Part shown: piece after piece, positions 54,561 through 64,000 of the stretch
How the letters are laid out: every line of letters starts with the position of its first letter
Numbering within the stretch: the first letter of the stretch is position 1
Source: Charina bottae
Taxonomy: Eukaryota > Chordata > Lepidosauria > Squamata > Charinaidae
DNA: 64,000 nt
NCBI GenBank assembly: GCA_023362775.1
Contig: JALMGJ010000004.1
Coordinates: 78,110,798 to 78,174,797, forward strand
Reading direction: 5' to 3'
The notes under the pieces: model-generated
The model's input: only the letters and a program-made list of their open reading frames with translations
Told to the model about the DNA's origin: nothing
The model's database searches: none
Made by a program: the position numbers and the translations under genes

Positions 54561-54719
54561 TAAGGGAATCCTTAAATATGTTTCTAGGGTGGCTGTGTGA
54601 CCTTGCACCTGGGGCTAGGTCATGGTTATTTTGAGATGTTTATTTCTAAGTCCCTTTATCATCTAAAGGAGGATCGTTAAGATTACCCTGCTGCTGTTGA
54701 GCTTGCGAAATGGTCTTAA

Positions 54720-54951
54720 TCTTCCTAGGCACAGAAGACAAAGCAGGAAGGAAGATAGGGGAAAGGTTGTGCCTGAGGCCCCCACCTCTATTCAAGGAAG
54801 GATTTTCCAAGTTGGCATAAATGGATTCCTTGACCCCTCTCTCAAACCACCTATCTTCTCTGTCTAAAATGTGAACACTAATGTCCTCAAATGAGTGTCC
54901 TTTTTCCTTTAGATGAAGATAAACTGCTGACTCTTGTCCTGTGGTGTTACT
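54720..54951 (-). pseudogene. Penelope GIY-YIG endonuclease domain, C-terminal part
   Basis: Reads SAVYLHLKEKGHSFEDISVH, ILDREDRWFERGVKESIYA and NPSLNRGGGLRHNLSP. The His-rich region, the R-x3-E-type helix and the Asn in LNRGGG match the C-terminal half of Penelope GIY-YIG endonucleases, which nick target DNA. The GIY-YIG start and the reverse transcriptase are absent through 5' truncation. The frame itself is open over 141 codons (54646-55071). Confidence 0.85.
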
Positions 54952-55098
54952 ATGAAGAACCTTCATAGACATCCAAAAAACTATCCAATTTACAAAATAT
55001 TGTACATTAGCTGATATTTCTGTAAGTTGCATAGAAAGTTTCCACTGATAAAATAGAAATCCAGTTGACATGATTCAAGCCACAGACAGACCTAATTA

Positions 55099-56889
55099 GC
55101 TATTGAGACCTGTGGTACTTGCATGGGACAGCTGGGGAGTTCTTGGCTTTAACCTGAGTGGCACTGTGTGCTTAAAGCAAACCTGCAATCAGTGATTGTA
55201 CCTCTTCTTCAGTATTTCCCCTCTTCCCATTTTCTAGAGAACGGTTTCTCCAACAGTTAGAAGCCTGAGGGGTGGCCTCATCAGGCAGTGCCCACCCGGG
55301 GAAATGAGAGCAATTTTTTCATCTTTAGAGAAGACTGAAGCTGATCCTTTCCTGATGTTTGTTCTCAGGCCGTGGCCTGTTTGCTTTTCCTCTGGGCCAT
55401 GTTCACGCCCCTACCGGTGAGGCATGCTAGTTTCACTGAAACCATGTGAGAGAAAACAGGCCTGTCAGCAAGCAGGGAAGGCAGTAGAGGGAGGGATGGT
55501 GCAGTGATAAAACCAAATAGTAAATGGGAACAACAGCAAAGGGAGAATGTTCCCAAAACAAGAACCAAAGTTGCTTTGATTCTTATTTTCATTTAATTTT
55601 TCATTTCTAACCAACACAAATATGCTATTTTGAAAAATGAGGAATGAGAAAGGAGCAGTAATTTTTAAAAGTACTATTAGATAACATGGTAGGGAATTTC
55701 CCATAAGATATCTGTGAGACAGTAAGCATTCAGCCTCGCTCACATGAGGACTCAAAGGGTGGTGGGTATGCAAACAATCATCATGTCCTGTTTCCAGAAT
55801 CCTAATCTCTTATCACTTCATACTGACAATTGCTAAACCCTAATAATTTTCACGAGAATGGGAATCCACACTTTTATGTGTGTAAAGGAGGACTTCTGAA
55901 TATCCAGAGGCTATTTCTTCTGTTCAAGCCATGCAAGTAGAAGGACATTTCAGTCTTGCCTGCTCCCTGAGATGGTGGATTAATTGCATAAAGAAAAAAA
56001 TGTATCCCACTGTGCTAAGCAATTGTTCTTACATATATGTTCACGGAATAAACTTTCATTGTCTTGGTTCATGCAAAATTCCAGGTCCAAACTATGATTT
56101 ATGAGGTATAATCACTGAAATCATAGTTTAAAGATATACAATTTAAGCTTCAGGGTCACACGCTCACAAATATGTATTTTGGAAATCCCATCACTCAGAG
56201 GGACAGATATACAGAAACATATGTACATTTTCTACTGGAAATGCAGCACAATATTAAACTAAACAAATATTGGTATAGCTGCCCATTCTCTCCAGGAGCA
56301 GACAAGGGTAGACTAAAGGACTATACTTTCCCTTTGTGATAAAAATGATTAATAATAAATAAGGTAATCCATATAGATTTAATTACTGTTGCATATAGCT
56401 ATTCAGAAGAGAGACAAGGGTCAGCGAATCAAATATAAACGATGTTTATTTAAAAAGAGGGGGAAGGGCTCCTGTATCTGGCATCACACTTGAGTGTAAA
56501 AATATCAACAGAATCCCAGATTCTCCTTTATCAGGGATACACAGAAATGAACCATTTAGGTTATCAAGTCCAAATCCTGTTCAGTGCAGGAATCCTAAAG
56601 TGTACCTAAAATTGCACTTGTTGCCTTTGCAGCAACATCACACTGCTCGCTCATGCTCAGTTTATAATTAATTATCACGTACACATTCTCAGGTAGTTAG
56701 GTGGGTTCAGCCACTAGTTAGTTTTCAGAGATGGACCACTTTGCTTGATTGAATAAAGCAATAGTAAGTTTCTCTAAAGAAGCTGACTTTCACATATCTT
56801 CCTTATTCTGTAAGGTAGAGGATGCTCAAGAAAAAGAAGAAGCAAGGAAAGCCAGACTAACAGTATCCAAGCAGTAACCCAATGTCTTA
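55099..56889. other. No recognised feature
   Basis: Intergenic sequence without clear repeats or genes. Confidence 0.5.
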
Positions 56890-57045
56890 TTAATTAATTA
56901 ATGGGTTTATAGAGTTGCACGACTCAAACAATGTGACTCTGGGAGACATACAAAAAAACAAGCAATGACCAGGAACAAAAAAAAAAAAAAAAAAAAAACC
57001 CTGCACAACATTAAAACATACAGCAATGTAGTAAATAAACCGTTC
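56890..57045 (-). repeat. Worn reversed L2-type tail and A-run
   Basis: TTAATTAATTAATGGGTTTA, GTGACTCTGGGAGACATAC and a 22-base A run at about 56977-56998. Confidence 0.4.
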
Positions 57046-57213
57046 AGTAAGATCAAATCAAATCAAATCTTTATTACGGTCATAGACCAGCATAAGGAGG
57101 GTGGGGTACAGTCAATTAAAAAGCATAGAAGATATATCAGAGTCTAAAAATAAAAATTATGAAAAATTAGAAGATATAAAAATATATTAAAACAGAAAAT
57201 TTATGTAAAAAAC

Positions 57214-57539
57214 TGATTGCCATTAGTGGACTGCTAGGACCACTGAATGGAGCAGAGCTTAGTGCAGCGAAGCAATAAGCACACAGAAAGGAATTTTATC
57301 AAAATAGCATTGATGAGCACACTAGAGAGATATAGGTTATTGATCTTAAGCACATAGCCCACCCAACCATAAAAAATTACACGCTCAGACAACATAGGTT
57401 CAAAGTAAATACAAAGCAGTTCTTACTGTTTATTTGGTCCAGTTACATGAAGGATTCTTGTTCTTTCTGTTCCCTAAACTGAAACTCTTGGCCCTCATTG
57501 CTGCCAAGAGCTCCGTGGAGAAAGGGGAAAGCTTCTGGA
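57214..57539 (-). repeat. Copia 3' LTR fragment
   Basis: Matches 58251-58578 up to CTTCTGGA, where the left copy joins gag. One three-base indel (TTC) and about a dozen substitutions. Confidence 0.85.
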
Positions 57540-57541
57540 TT

Positions 57542-58009
57542 CTATCCAGAATAGAAAGTAGATAATAGAAAGATTCTATTATCCAAAATCACATCATTGC
57601 AAGCAAGCTTGTGTAGTAATGACTGAATTTTGGAAATATGCTCATTAATATTTCCGTTTGGCTGGAGTTTCACGTTGGACAACTCTCTCACCAAATTAAC
57701 AACTTGGGAATCTCCTCCTTCCCCAAAAGGTTTAAACAATTCCTCCATGATTCTCTTTGCATTTTCCCTGTGCTGGATCTGCACCATCATTTGTCCGCTC
57801 AAGGAATTCAAGATTAGTCCTTGGAGTTCAAGATCATTGGCTATCCAGTTTTCATAGCCTTCTGAATCTGAACTTGGAGGATCTTCCTTCAAAATATTAT
57901 GCAGATTCAGAATCCTTGCTTGCCTCTCCACCCAAATTTTCCAGGGATAAAACTCTACAGGTTCTAGTTTAAAAATTACCGGATTGTGAGGCACGTGTAC
58001 ACTGGACAT
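57542..58009 (-). CDS. gag: Copia gag, N-terminal part (truncated)
   Basis: 155 codons from MSSVHVPHNPVIFKLEP. Contains YPWKIWVERQARILNLHNIL, IMEELFKPFGEGGDSQVVNL and NEHISKIQSLLHKLA, the order found in Copia/UBN2-type Gag capsid domains (W near the start, LVRELSNVKL, then EHISKIQ). No zinc knuckle; the frame stops exactly at the deletion junction with the LTR. Could not form a full capsid. Confidence 0.8.
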   Translation of the reverse strand: MSSVHVPHNPVIFKLEPVEFYPWKIWVERQARILNLHNILKEDPPSSDSEGYENWIANDLELQGLILNSLSGQMMVQIQHRENAKRIMEELFKPFGEGGDSQVVNLVRELSNVKLQPNGNINEHISKIQSLLHKLACNDVILDNRIFLLSTFYSG

Positions 58010-58233
58010 TTTGTCTAAGCAAAAAGTTTAAAAATCACTTTCAAAAGGAAAAAAAATTCTTCCCTTTATGTTTTATGGCTATTTTCTTGTGCAAGATCAG
58101 CTCCTCAGCATTTACACTGAGTATTCTCTCAAAAACAACAATGCTCATGCAAAAACAAAACAAGCCAAAAAAAGATTTTTTTTTGCTGTTTATCTTTTTC
58201 TCTATTAAAAGTAAATTCTCCTTCTGTAAAAGT

Positions 58234-58248
58234 CTGGGCCTATAACCC
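58234..58248 (-). promoter_or_regulatory. Copia primer-binding site for half initiator tRNA-Met
   Basis: The plus strand CTGGGCCTATAACCC equals the anticodon stem-loop of vertebrate initiator tRNA-Met (CTGGGCCCATAACCC) at 14 of 15 positions. It lies two bases inside the LTR boundary. Drosophila copia is primed by the same tRNA half. Confidence 0.75.
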
Positions 58249-58250
58249 TA

Positions 58251-58771
58251 TGATTGTCGTTAGTGGACTGCTAGGACTACTGAATGGAGCAGAGCTTAGT
58301 GCAGTGAAGCAATAAGCACACAGAAAGGAGTTTTATCAAAATAGCATTGATGAGCACACTAGAGAGATATAGGTTATTGATCTTAAGCACATAGCCCACC
58401 CAAGCATAAAGAATTACACGCTTAGACAACGTAGGTTCAAAGTAATTACAAAGCAGTTCTTACTGTTTATTTGGTCCAGTTACATGAAGGATTCTTGTTC
58501 TTCTTTCTGTTCCCTAAACTGAAACTCTTGGCCCTCATTGCTGCCAAGAGCTGCGTGGAGAAAGGGGAAAGCTTCTGGAGTTGAGGCCTAGGCATGGCCT
58601 CTCAATGGAGAGGAGCTCAGCAGCCACGTGTTCCTTCAATGGTGGCAAAAGGCAGAGAGAGAGAGAAAGAGGAAGTGGGAGGAGCAACAAACAGCTTCCT
58701 CCAGAAGCACAGTCATCCTAGAACGAACTTCTCATATGCTAATGAGGCATGCTGATTTGCTGGGACCTCCA
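58251..58771 (-). repeat. Copia 5' LTR, 521 bp
   Basis: Boundaries inferred from TG...CA ends and from the first shared base with the other copy at 57214. Confidence 0.75.
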
Positions 58772-59789
58772 AAAAAATAGAGTGTAAAAGAATCTAAAAG
58801 GAAGGGTAGGAGAATTAGATGGGTGTAGGGAAGCATGAAGGTTAGTATGTGGAAGACTATATCTATCAAATTACAGAGCACTCTATTATGGCAAACTAGA
58901 TGCTCATTAAGTCTAGTTTATGGCACAGGTCATCACCCGACAAATTTTAAGCACTGCTGTGCAGAACCTGGCAACATTGTATGTTGTAGCAGGGTTGGTA
59001 TCTGAAACCAGAGGGAGGTGTAGAATTGTCCTGTGCACCCTGGGTATTTATGCAGTAATAGTGAGATTAGGCTAGTATGAGTGTCTCTGTAATACAGGCA
59101 CTGGAGAAGCACATGCTGTGTTGTTTCTGTGTGTCGAGAGTCACAGGGGCATTGTCTCTCCAGGTAAGGAATTCTCCTGTATCGGCCTTCAAGGACAGGT
59201 GAGGGGAGGGCATGACGTCATGCCAGAGTAAAGGCCCTCTGGTGTTTAGATACTTCGAGTTTAGTTAAGTATGCCATAGGGGAGGCAGAGTACCTGTTGG
59301 ATTCACTGGCAATAAAGTTGGGATCTCGGCTAGATCCAATTGGTGCTCTGTGTCTGCCATACACTGTTTAATGAGTGTGGCCTGATCATACCCATGTTGA
59401 GTAGAAGACCTGGAGACAAGCCCAAGGATGAGATTTTAGTTGCCACTGCCTGTTTCCATGTGGATTGAAAATCATCACTCATTGTTAATGGGACAAGGCC
59501 AAGGGGAAAAAAGGATAGTTTGAGCCAATAGTTGAGTATGGTCACCCACACTCTACCCTCCACTTTCATGAGGCCGGTCTCTAGTCGCAGGGCGGCATTA
59601 TAGACACATTTTGCGACTTGAAGGGCTGATCTTAGAAATTTGGATTGTACAAGTTTTAATGGTGCAAAATTGGAGAAGGGCCCCAGTAAGATTGTATTGA
59701 TTTTATTTGGAAAACTGTATATGTGATTACTGCTTCTCCTTCTTCTTATATTTCCATATTTGGCTTCATTATTTTTCCTTAAAGCCTTT

Positions 59790-59945
59790 TTTTTTAAATT
59801 AAATTTTATTGAATTTTAAAATACATATTAAAAGTTAGAACAAGAAATGAAAATGAAAATACAAAATAAGAAAAAAGTAAAAGAAAAGTGTAGTCAGAAA
59901 GAATAATAAAGAAAAGAAATATAGAGAATAGATGGCCTCCAATCT

Positions 59946-59984
<39 letters not shown>

Positions 59985-62654
59985 TTGTGGTATTTATACC
60001 CCGCCTATCCCCTCCCTAATGGAGGACTCTAGGCGGCTTACAAGCATATATATACATTAATTATACAATTTTTACAAATCACCATTTTCACCGGGCATGA
60101 AGGGAGGGGGTAAGGGAACTGACTCTTCCAGGCTCTGGACTACAATTCCCAGGATGCCTTGAGCCGGCTGCTGACATCCTGTAGCTGTTGCATCCGGGTC
60201 CGTCGTCACCGCCGCCATTCGATCTTCCTCCGATCCTTTCCTCTGGTGGTGCCGACTTCCCGACAGGACGCCAGCAAATTAGCCCACTTAAGGTGGTACC
60301 CATTTATCTACTTGCAAAGCTTTCGAACTGTTGGGTTGACAGGAGCTGGGACTAGCAACGAGAGCTCACCTCATTGCACGGGGTTCAAACTGCAGACCTT
60401 CTGATCTGCAGCCTACAGCTCAGCAGTTTAACCTGTTGAGCCACCGTGTCCCATCTATCTTTGGTCTTTAAGTACAATAATTTGCTTTAAATGTTAGTCT
60501 TTCATAAAATACACAGGCACTTTCCTTTGTCATATACACTTCAATTTCTATAGTCCAATCTTCTAGTCTTCATATAAATTTCTCCTTTCTTGCAATTCTC
60601 CAATAGTCCATCTCTGGTTTCCACCCTTTGAAATAATGTCAGTACATATTTACCTAATTAACAAATTTTTATAGCTACCTATTCCACTAATACATAACCT
60701 AACAACTATTATAATTATAAACTAAGAAAACAAAAACAAAAAAATACAATTTCTAATACACAACATGAAGGGAAAGCCTCAGCGAACAATACAGACCCAC
60801 AAAAAGCCTCTCACTCCCACCATATATCGTTATACAAAAAACAGGATGTTCAATTAGCATGAACATATAAGCAAACATAGATCAACCGTTTCAAATAACC
60901 AACAGAGAACAATACCCAATAATCCCACAACAAAAGAGAAAATAACAATAGCCTTTAAGAATGTCAACAGTGGAATTCTCAATAATATTCATAATAATAA
61001 TTATAAGATAAGTCATCCTATAATAGCATTGATTCTGATTCCAACTCAACATCCCATCTTAGTGATATACTTCTCATTTCTGTATCTCCATAAGAAAAAA
61101 ATTCTAATTTTCATATAATCTATAACATCAACTTATATTTATATCACTAATTTTATAATCTTATATCTTACAATTAAAATATCACATTTTTATACATCCA
61201 TACAGTTTCTCATGTCAATTTTTAACATTTAATATTCCCAACAATTATGTTACTAGTTGAAACTTGATTTATTTAATACATTTACATACTGTGTCCAATC
61301 AAAATCCATGGTTCCATTCACATTATTTCCCACATACTAAATCTTTTTATTCAGGTTATGCCAAATTCACAATATACAGCCTGCTTTTTTCTATATCTCG
61401 TGTGGAGTGTCAGAATGATTTTCTCACCCTTTCCTCGTATTTCACAATGTCTATCCAATTGCATACTCAGATTTTCTCCCTGTCTCCACTGCCATAACAT
61501 GTTTATACCAGAATTATAGTGTGTAGCCTTCAGAATGTTTTTCTGGACTAATATATTTAAAATTCCCTCCTCCTGTTTCTCTTCTATTTCAGAAACATTT
61601 TTCTTTCCTACTTCCAATTCTACAGTATCTTTTGTTCTTTTTGTTCTTGGTCTTGCAAAATTATCAATAATAATTCCAAAGATTTCTTAATTTCTAAAAG
61701 AGATTCACTAAATTCTTTTTTAAATTCTTGAATTGCTGTTGAAAAAGCCATTCTTCTTCTGTGTCCTTCAAACTACAGCAATGACCGCTCTAGTCAAAAC
61801 AAAGAGATTAGTCAGCTGATCTGTTCGTGGAAAACTACCAGCAAGGTCTATTAAGTAGAAGGTTTTTTAAGATTAAAAGAAAAAAAAAGTTCCAATAATC
61901 CAAAATAAAGGAGAGAATAGTATTTCAAACAGTTTATAAAAGGAGAAATAAAGAATATATTCCAAATGGAACAAAATCCACTCTGAGAAAATGTAGAGAT
62001 AAGAAAAAAAAAATAAAAAATTTACAAACGTTTCCCTGTGCTTTTGTTCTTCAGGCTGCAAGCTGCTTAACCCAAACAAACAGTTTCTCAGGAAATAAAT
62101 AGTCAGTTAGTTTGTCGGGTGAAAAATTACTAACAAAATCTCTTAGGTCCCAACTTCTCTGATACAAAAGAAAGGTAAAAAAAATGCAAACGTTTCATTA
62201 TGTTGCAAATGTAGAATCTATCAAACTTCCACCAAAATCAGTTATAGCAAAGAAAGCACAAAATTAGCCAACATTTTAAGCAGAGTCCAAAAGATAAATC
62301 TTAGATACTAAAAACGTTCTAATCTAAGAAATAAAATAATATAAAGTGATCTAAAAGCGACTGCACGCTCTTGTGTCTCTCAAGAGACTTACGTTCCTTG
62401 TAAGAGCCAGATACTCCTCCGGCCATTACCTTGCATTCACCCCCGTTCTCTCCGTGGTGAAAACTACAAAGAAAAACAGGAGTGGGCAATTCCAACGGCC
62501 CTCTGAGCAATCTTCTGGTCTCCCCTTCTTCAGGGGAAAGCTTCAGTGGTCTCACAATTTCTGTAGAACACTGCAAACAAGGAAAATCAGCCAGGTCTTC
62601 AACTCTCTGAAAAACTCTGACTTGTCGAGCTGCCAGCCAGGCTTGGAGTCGTCT
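59790..62654 (-). mobile_element. L1-type LINE, internally deleted, nested SINE
   Basis: Exact 19-bp target duplication ATTTTTCCTTAAAGCCTTT at 59771-59789 and 62655-62673. The 3' end with poly(A) (T-run on the plus strand) lies left; a 5' leader starting GACTCCAAGCCTGGCTGGCA lies right. An ORF1-like start MAFSTAIQEFKKEFSESLLE at 61751 is followed by a stop, then a degenerate coiled-coil-like stretch VSEIEEKQEEGILNILVQ. ORF2 is missing. About 2.36 kb without the SINE. Confidence 0.7.
59943..60452 (-). mobile_element. tRNA-headed SINE with L2-type tail
   Basis: Same family as 42176-42682: (TTTA)n, TACCCCGCCTATCCCCTCCC at left and, reversed, a GGCTCAACAGGTTAAAC head at right. Inserted in the L1 3' region. 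Confidence 0.85.
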
Positions 62655-62673
62655 ATTTTTCCTTAAAGCCTTT

Positions 62674-64000
62674 GTAACATGAAAGTGTTGCAGAGCTGCT
62701 CCTCAGATTTCAGGGTTACCATGAGATTTGTTAAATCCTGTTTTACTGCTTTTTGACCAAAAACCATTTTCCTTTCTATTTTTCTTCTGCCTGGGCTGCA
62801 GGGAGAAGTCCTTGGTGAAAGGGCTAGGAACACAAAGAGCCAGACAGATTACAATGGGTCAGGAGGTTCGGCTTGACTGATGTCTTTTACCAGGAGACCC
62901 TTTGAAAAAAACTTCTGCTAATGAGGTTTTAAATTACATTTCCTCCCAGATTATGATGCCATGTTGTTTGTGTCTGGTTTTTGTTTTCCCCCCAAAGAGA
63001 TACGAGGACAAAATTCATAGCAATACTATAAGATATGATTGACTGATCTGTAATCTCAGGACGATATGGATTCTGTAAATAGTTATTTCTTCTCTGTCTC
63101 CCATCTTCTCACTAGTAAGAATTTAATCCTTTTCTTTTAAAGTGGCATTGGCTTTTCACCCATTTCTTCAATGTTCCACAACAAGGTGAGTAGAGCAATG
63201 GCAGGGAAAGCACATGCTTAAAGCAGTGGCAACTTCCCTAGGATTGCACAATTACGTACTTCTGCAGCTGCATAATCTAATTACTAAATATAGGAAACAA
63301 CTCTACTTGCCAAAACTTGCTGGAAGTGTTTAGGATTTACCAGTGTTTGGGCAAAGGGGCAAGTGCATATACAAAGGGAGTTCAACAATCAGCTGATAAC
63401 AACTGATTATTGTACTTTTTGGGGCATGGTTTTAGTGCTTTGGAATAGAACTATCCTGGAAGAGCACTGAACTCCTATGCAAAAACAACAACAATCAGTA
63501 GACATCAGAAATGGAATCATATGCATTACAGCAGCTGCTCATTTAACATGGAAAACAAAAAAATGGCATGCTATTCAAGGTAACCATTTTAGATTTTGGG
63601 CTAATTTCCTATGTTAGGAGGAAGAAGCAGATTTTGTCTCCTCATTCTCTTGCATGCTATCTGTCTTGCTATATTTCACTGTCAGGAATGCTTCCCCTCA
63701 ACTGATCAGACAACATAATTGTGCATTGCTTCTGAGGAATAGTGCATGTCCCCAGTCTAGTGCATTCCAATTAATGTTATTTTTATAAAAAAAAACACTT
63801 AGGCTCTTATTCCTTTTTTGCCCACTAAGTTTTTGCCTGCCACTGAATTTTGCACACTGGTCAATTATGTCCGCTTATTTTGGCTGTCCCACAATTTTTT
63901 CCTGCCATGTGGCTTATCTTGCCTATCATCTGTTTTCCAAACTATTTTTTTTAACTTGGGTCTAATTTTTTTTTTCAGAACTTCAGAAAACTCAACTTTA
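62674..64000. other. No recognised feature
   Basis: AT-rich intergenic sequence to the end of the window. Confidence 0.5.

Larger units (their letters stand above)
54430..55085 (-). mobile_element. Penelope-like element with endonuclease remnant
   Basis: 656 bp flanked by an exact 13-bp duplication ACAGACCTAATTA (54417-54429, 55086-55098). Left end GGTTCTCAGTCATCCAGGTG then GGCTTGAATCATCTCAACTG; right end CCAGTTGACATGATTCAAGC, so the terminal repeats are inverted. Between them lies the end of the Penelope protein. Same family as 45606-45807. Confidence 0.88.
57214..58771 (-). mobile_element. Copia-type LTR retrotransposon, internally collapsed
   Basis: 5' LTR 58251-58771, primer site, gag, then directly the 3' LTR fragment 57214-57539. 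All of pol and the U3 part of the 3' LTR are deleted. LTR ends are TGGAGG at the 5' side and CAATCA at the 3' side (minus strand). The two LTR copies differ at about a dozen of 325 positions, older than the Gypsy copy. Inserted in a LINE, with A-rich flanks that blur the 5-bp duplication. Confidence 0.82.
57046..59760 (-). mobile_element. LINE 3' region, family unassigned, split by Copia
   Basis: Left end, reversed, carries a (TTTGA)n-type tail (CAAATCAAATCAAATCTTTA then TTACGGTCATAGACC). Sequence continues to the right of the Copia insertion (58772 on) with CAGAACCTGGCAACATTGTA and GACGTCATGCCAGAGTAAAG, which I recognise as dispersed lizard LINE sequence without being able to name the clade. 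Confidence 0.4.

Overview
The window looks like nuclear DNA of a squamate reptile (lizard or snake). It is AT-rich, has one spliced vertebrate gene, and is otherwise crowded with a lepidosaur-type repeat set: tRNA-derived SINEs of Sauria-SINE type, Bov-B/RTE LINEs, CR1/L2 LINE pieces, a Dong-R4 type LINE, hAT and Tc1 DNA transposons, Penelope-like elements, and Gypsy and Copia LTR elements. Species cannot be named from sequence alone.

Gene content: the only host gene I can support is CXADR (coxsackievirus and adenovirus receptor, an Ig-superfamily tight-junction adhesion protein), on the minus strand. Six coding exons are visible: exon 1 at 32425-32473, exon 2 at 10303-10460, exon 3 at 7533-7728, exon 4 at 5465-5620, exon 5 at 2648-2770 and exon 6 at 2391-2529. 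All junctions are GT-AG and the phases join without a break. They encode 273 complete residues: signal peptide, V-type Ig domain, C2-type Ig domain, transmembrane helix and the juxtamembrane tail. The last coding exon(s) lie to the left of position 1. Intron 1 is about 22 kb.

Layout: 1-10.3 kb holds CXADR exons 2-6 and their introns; intron 2 contains a Tc1 transposon that carries both a TA-flanked MITE and a solo LTR. 10.5-32.4 kb is intron 1: a second Tc1 holding a GC-rich hAT block, L2 and SINE pieces, a decayed hAT transposase gene, an R4-type LINE split by a 994-bp hAT element with a long palindrome, several hAT MITEs, Bov-B pieces and microsatellites. 32.4-32.9 kb is the CpG-rich start of CXADR. 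32.9-64 kb is intergenic: a young but integrase-deleted Gypsy element (36.5-43.0 kb), three Penelope-like insertions (45.6, 52.7 and 54.4 kb) with hammerhead-like motifs, two RTE LINEs back to back (49.3-51.0 kb), a collapsed Copia element (57.2-58.8 kb) and an internally deleted L1-like element (59.8-62.7 kb).

The genes do not form a pathway. The interest lies in the mobile DNA. Many insertions have exact boundaries fixed by target-site duplications read directly from the sequence (2 bp for Tc1, 5 bp for LTR elements, 8 bp for hATs, 11-19 bp for LINE and Penelope elements). The items most worth a second look are the perfect 83-bp palindromic Penelope insertion, the Copia primer site matching the anticodon half of initiator tRNA-Met, and hAT families that share ends but have unrelated GC-rich cores.
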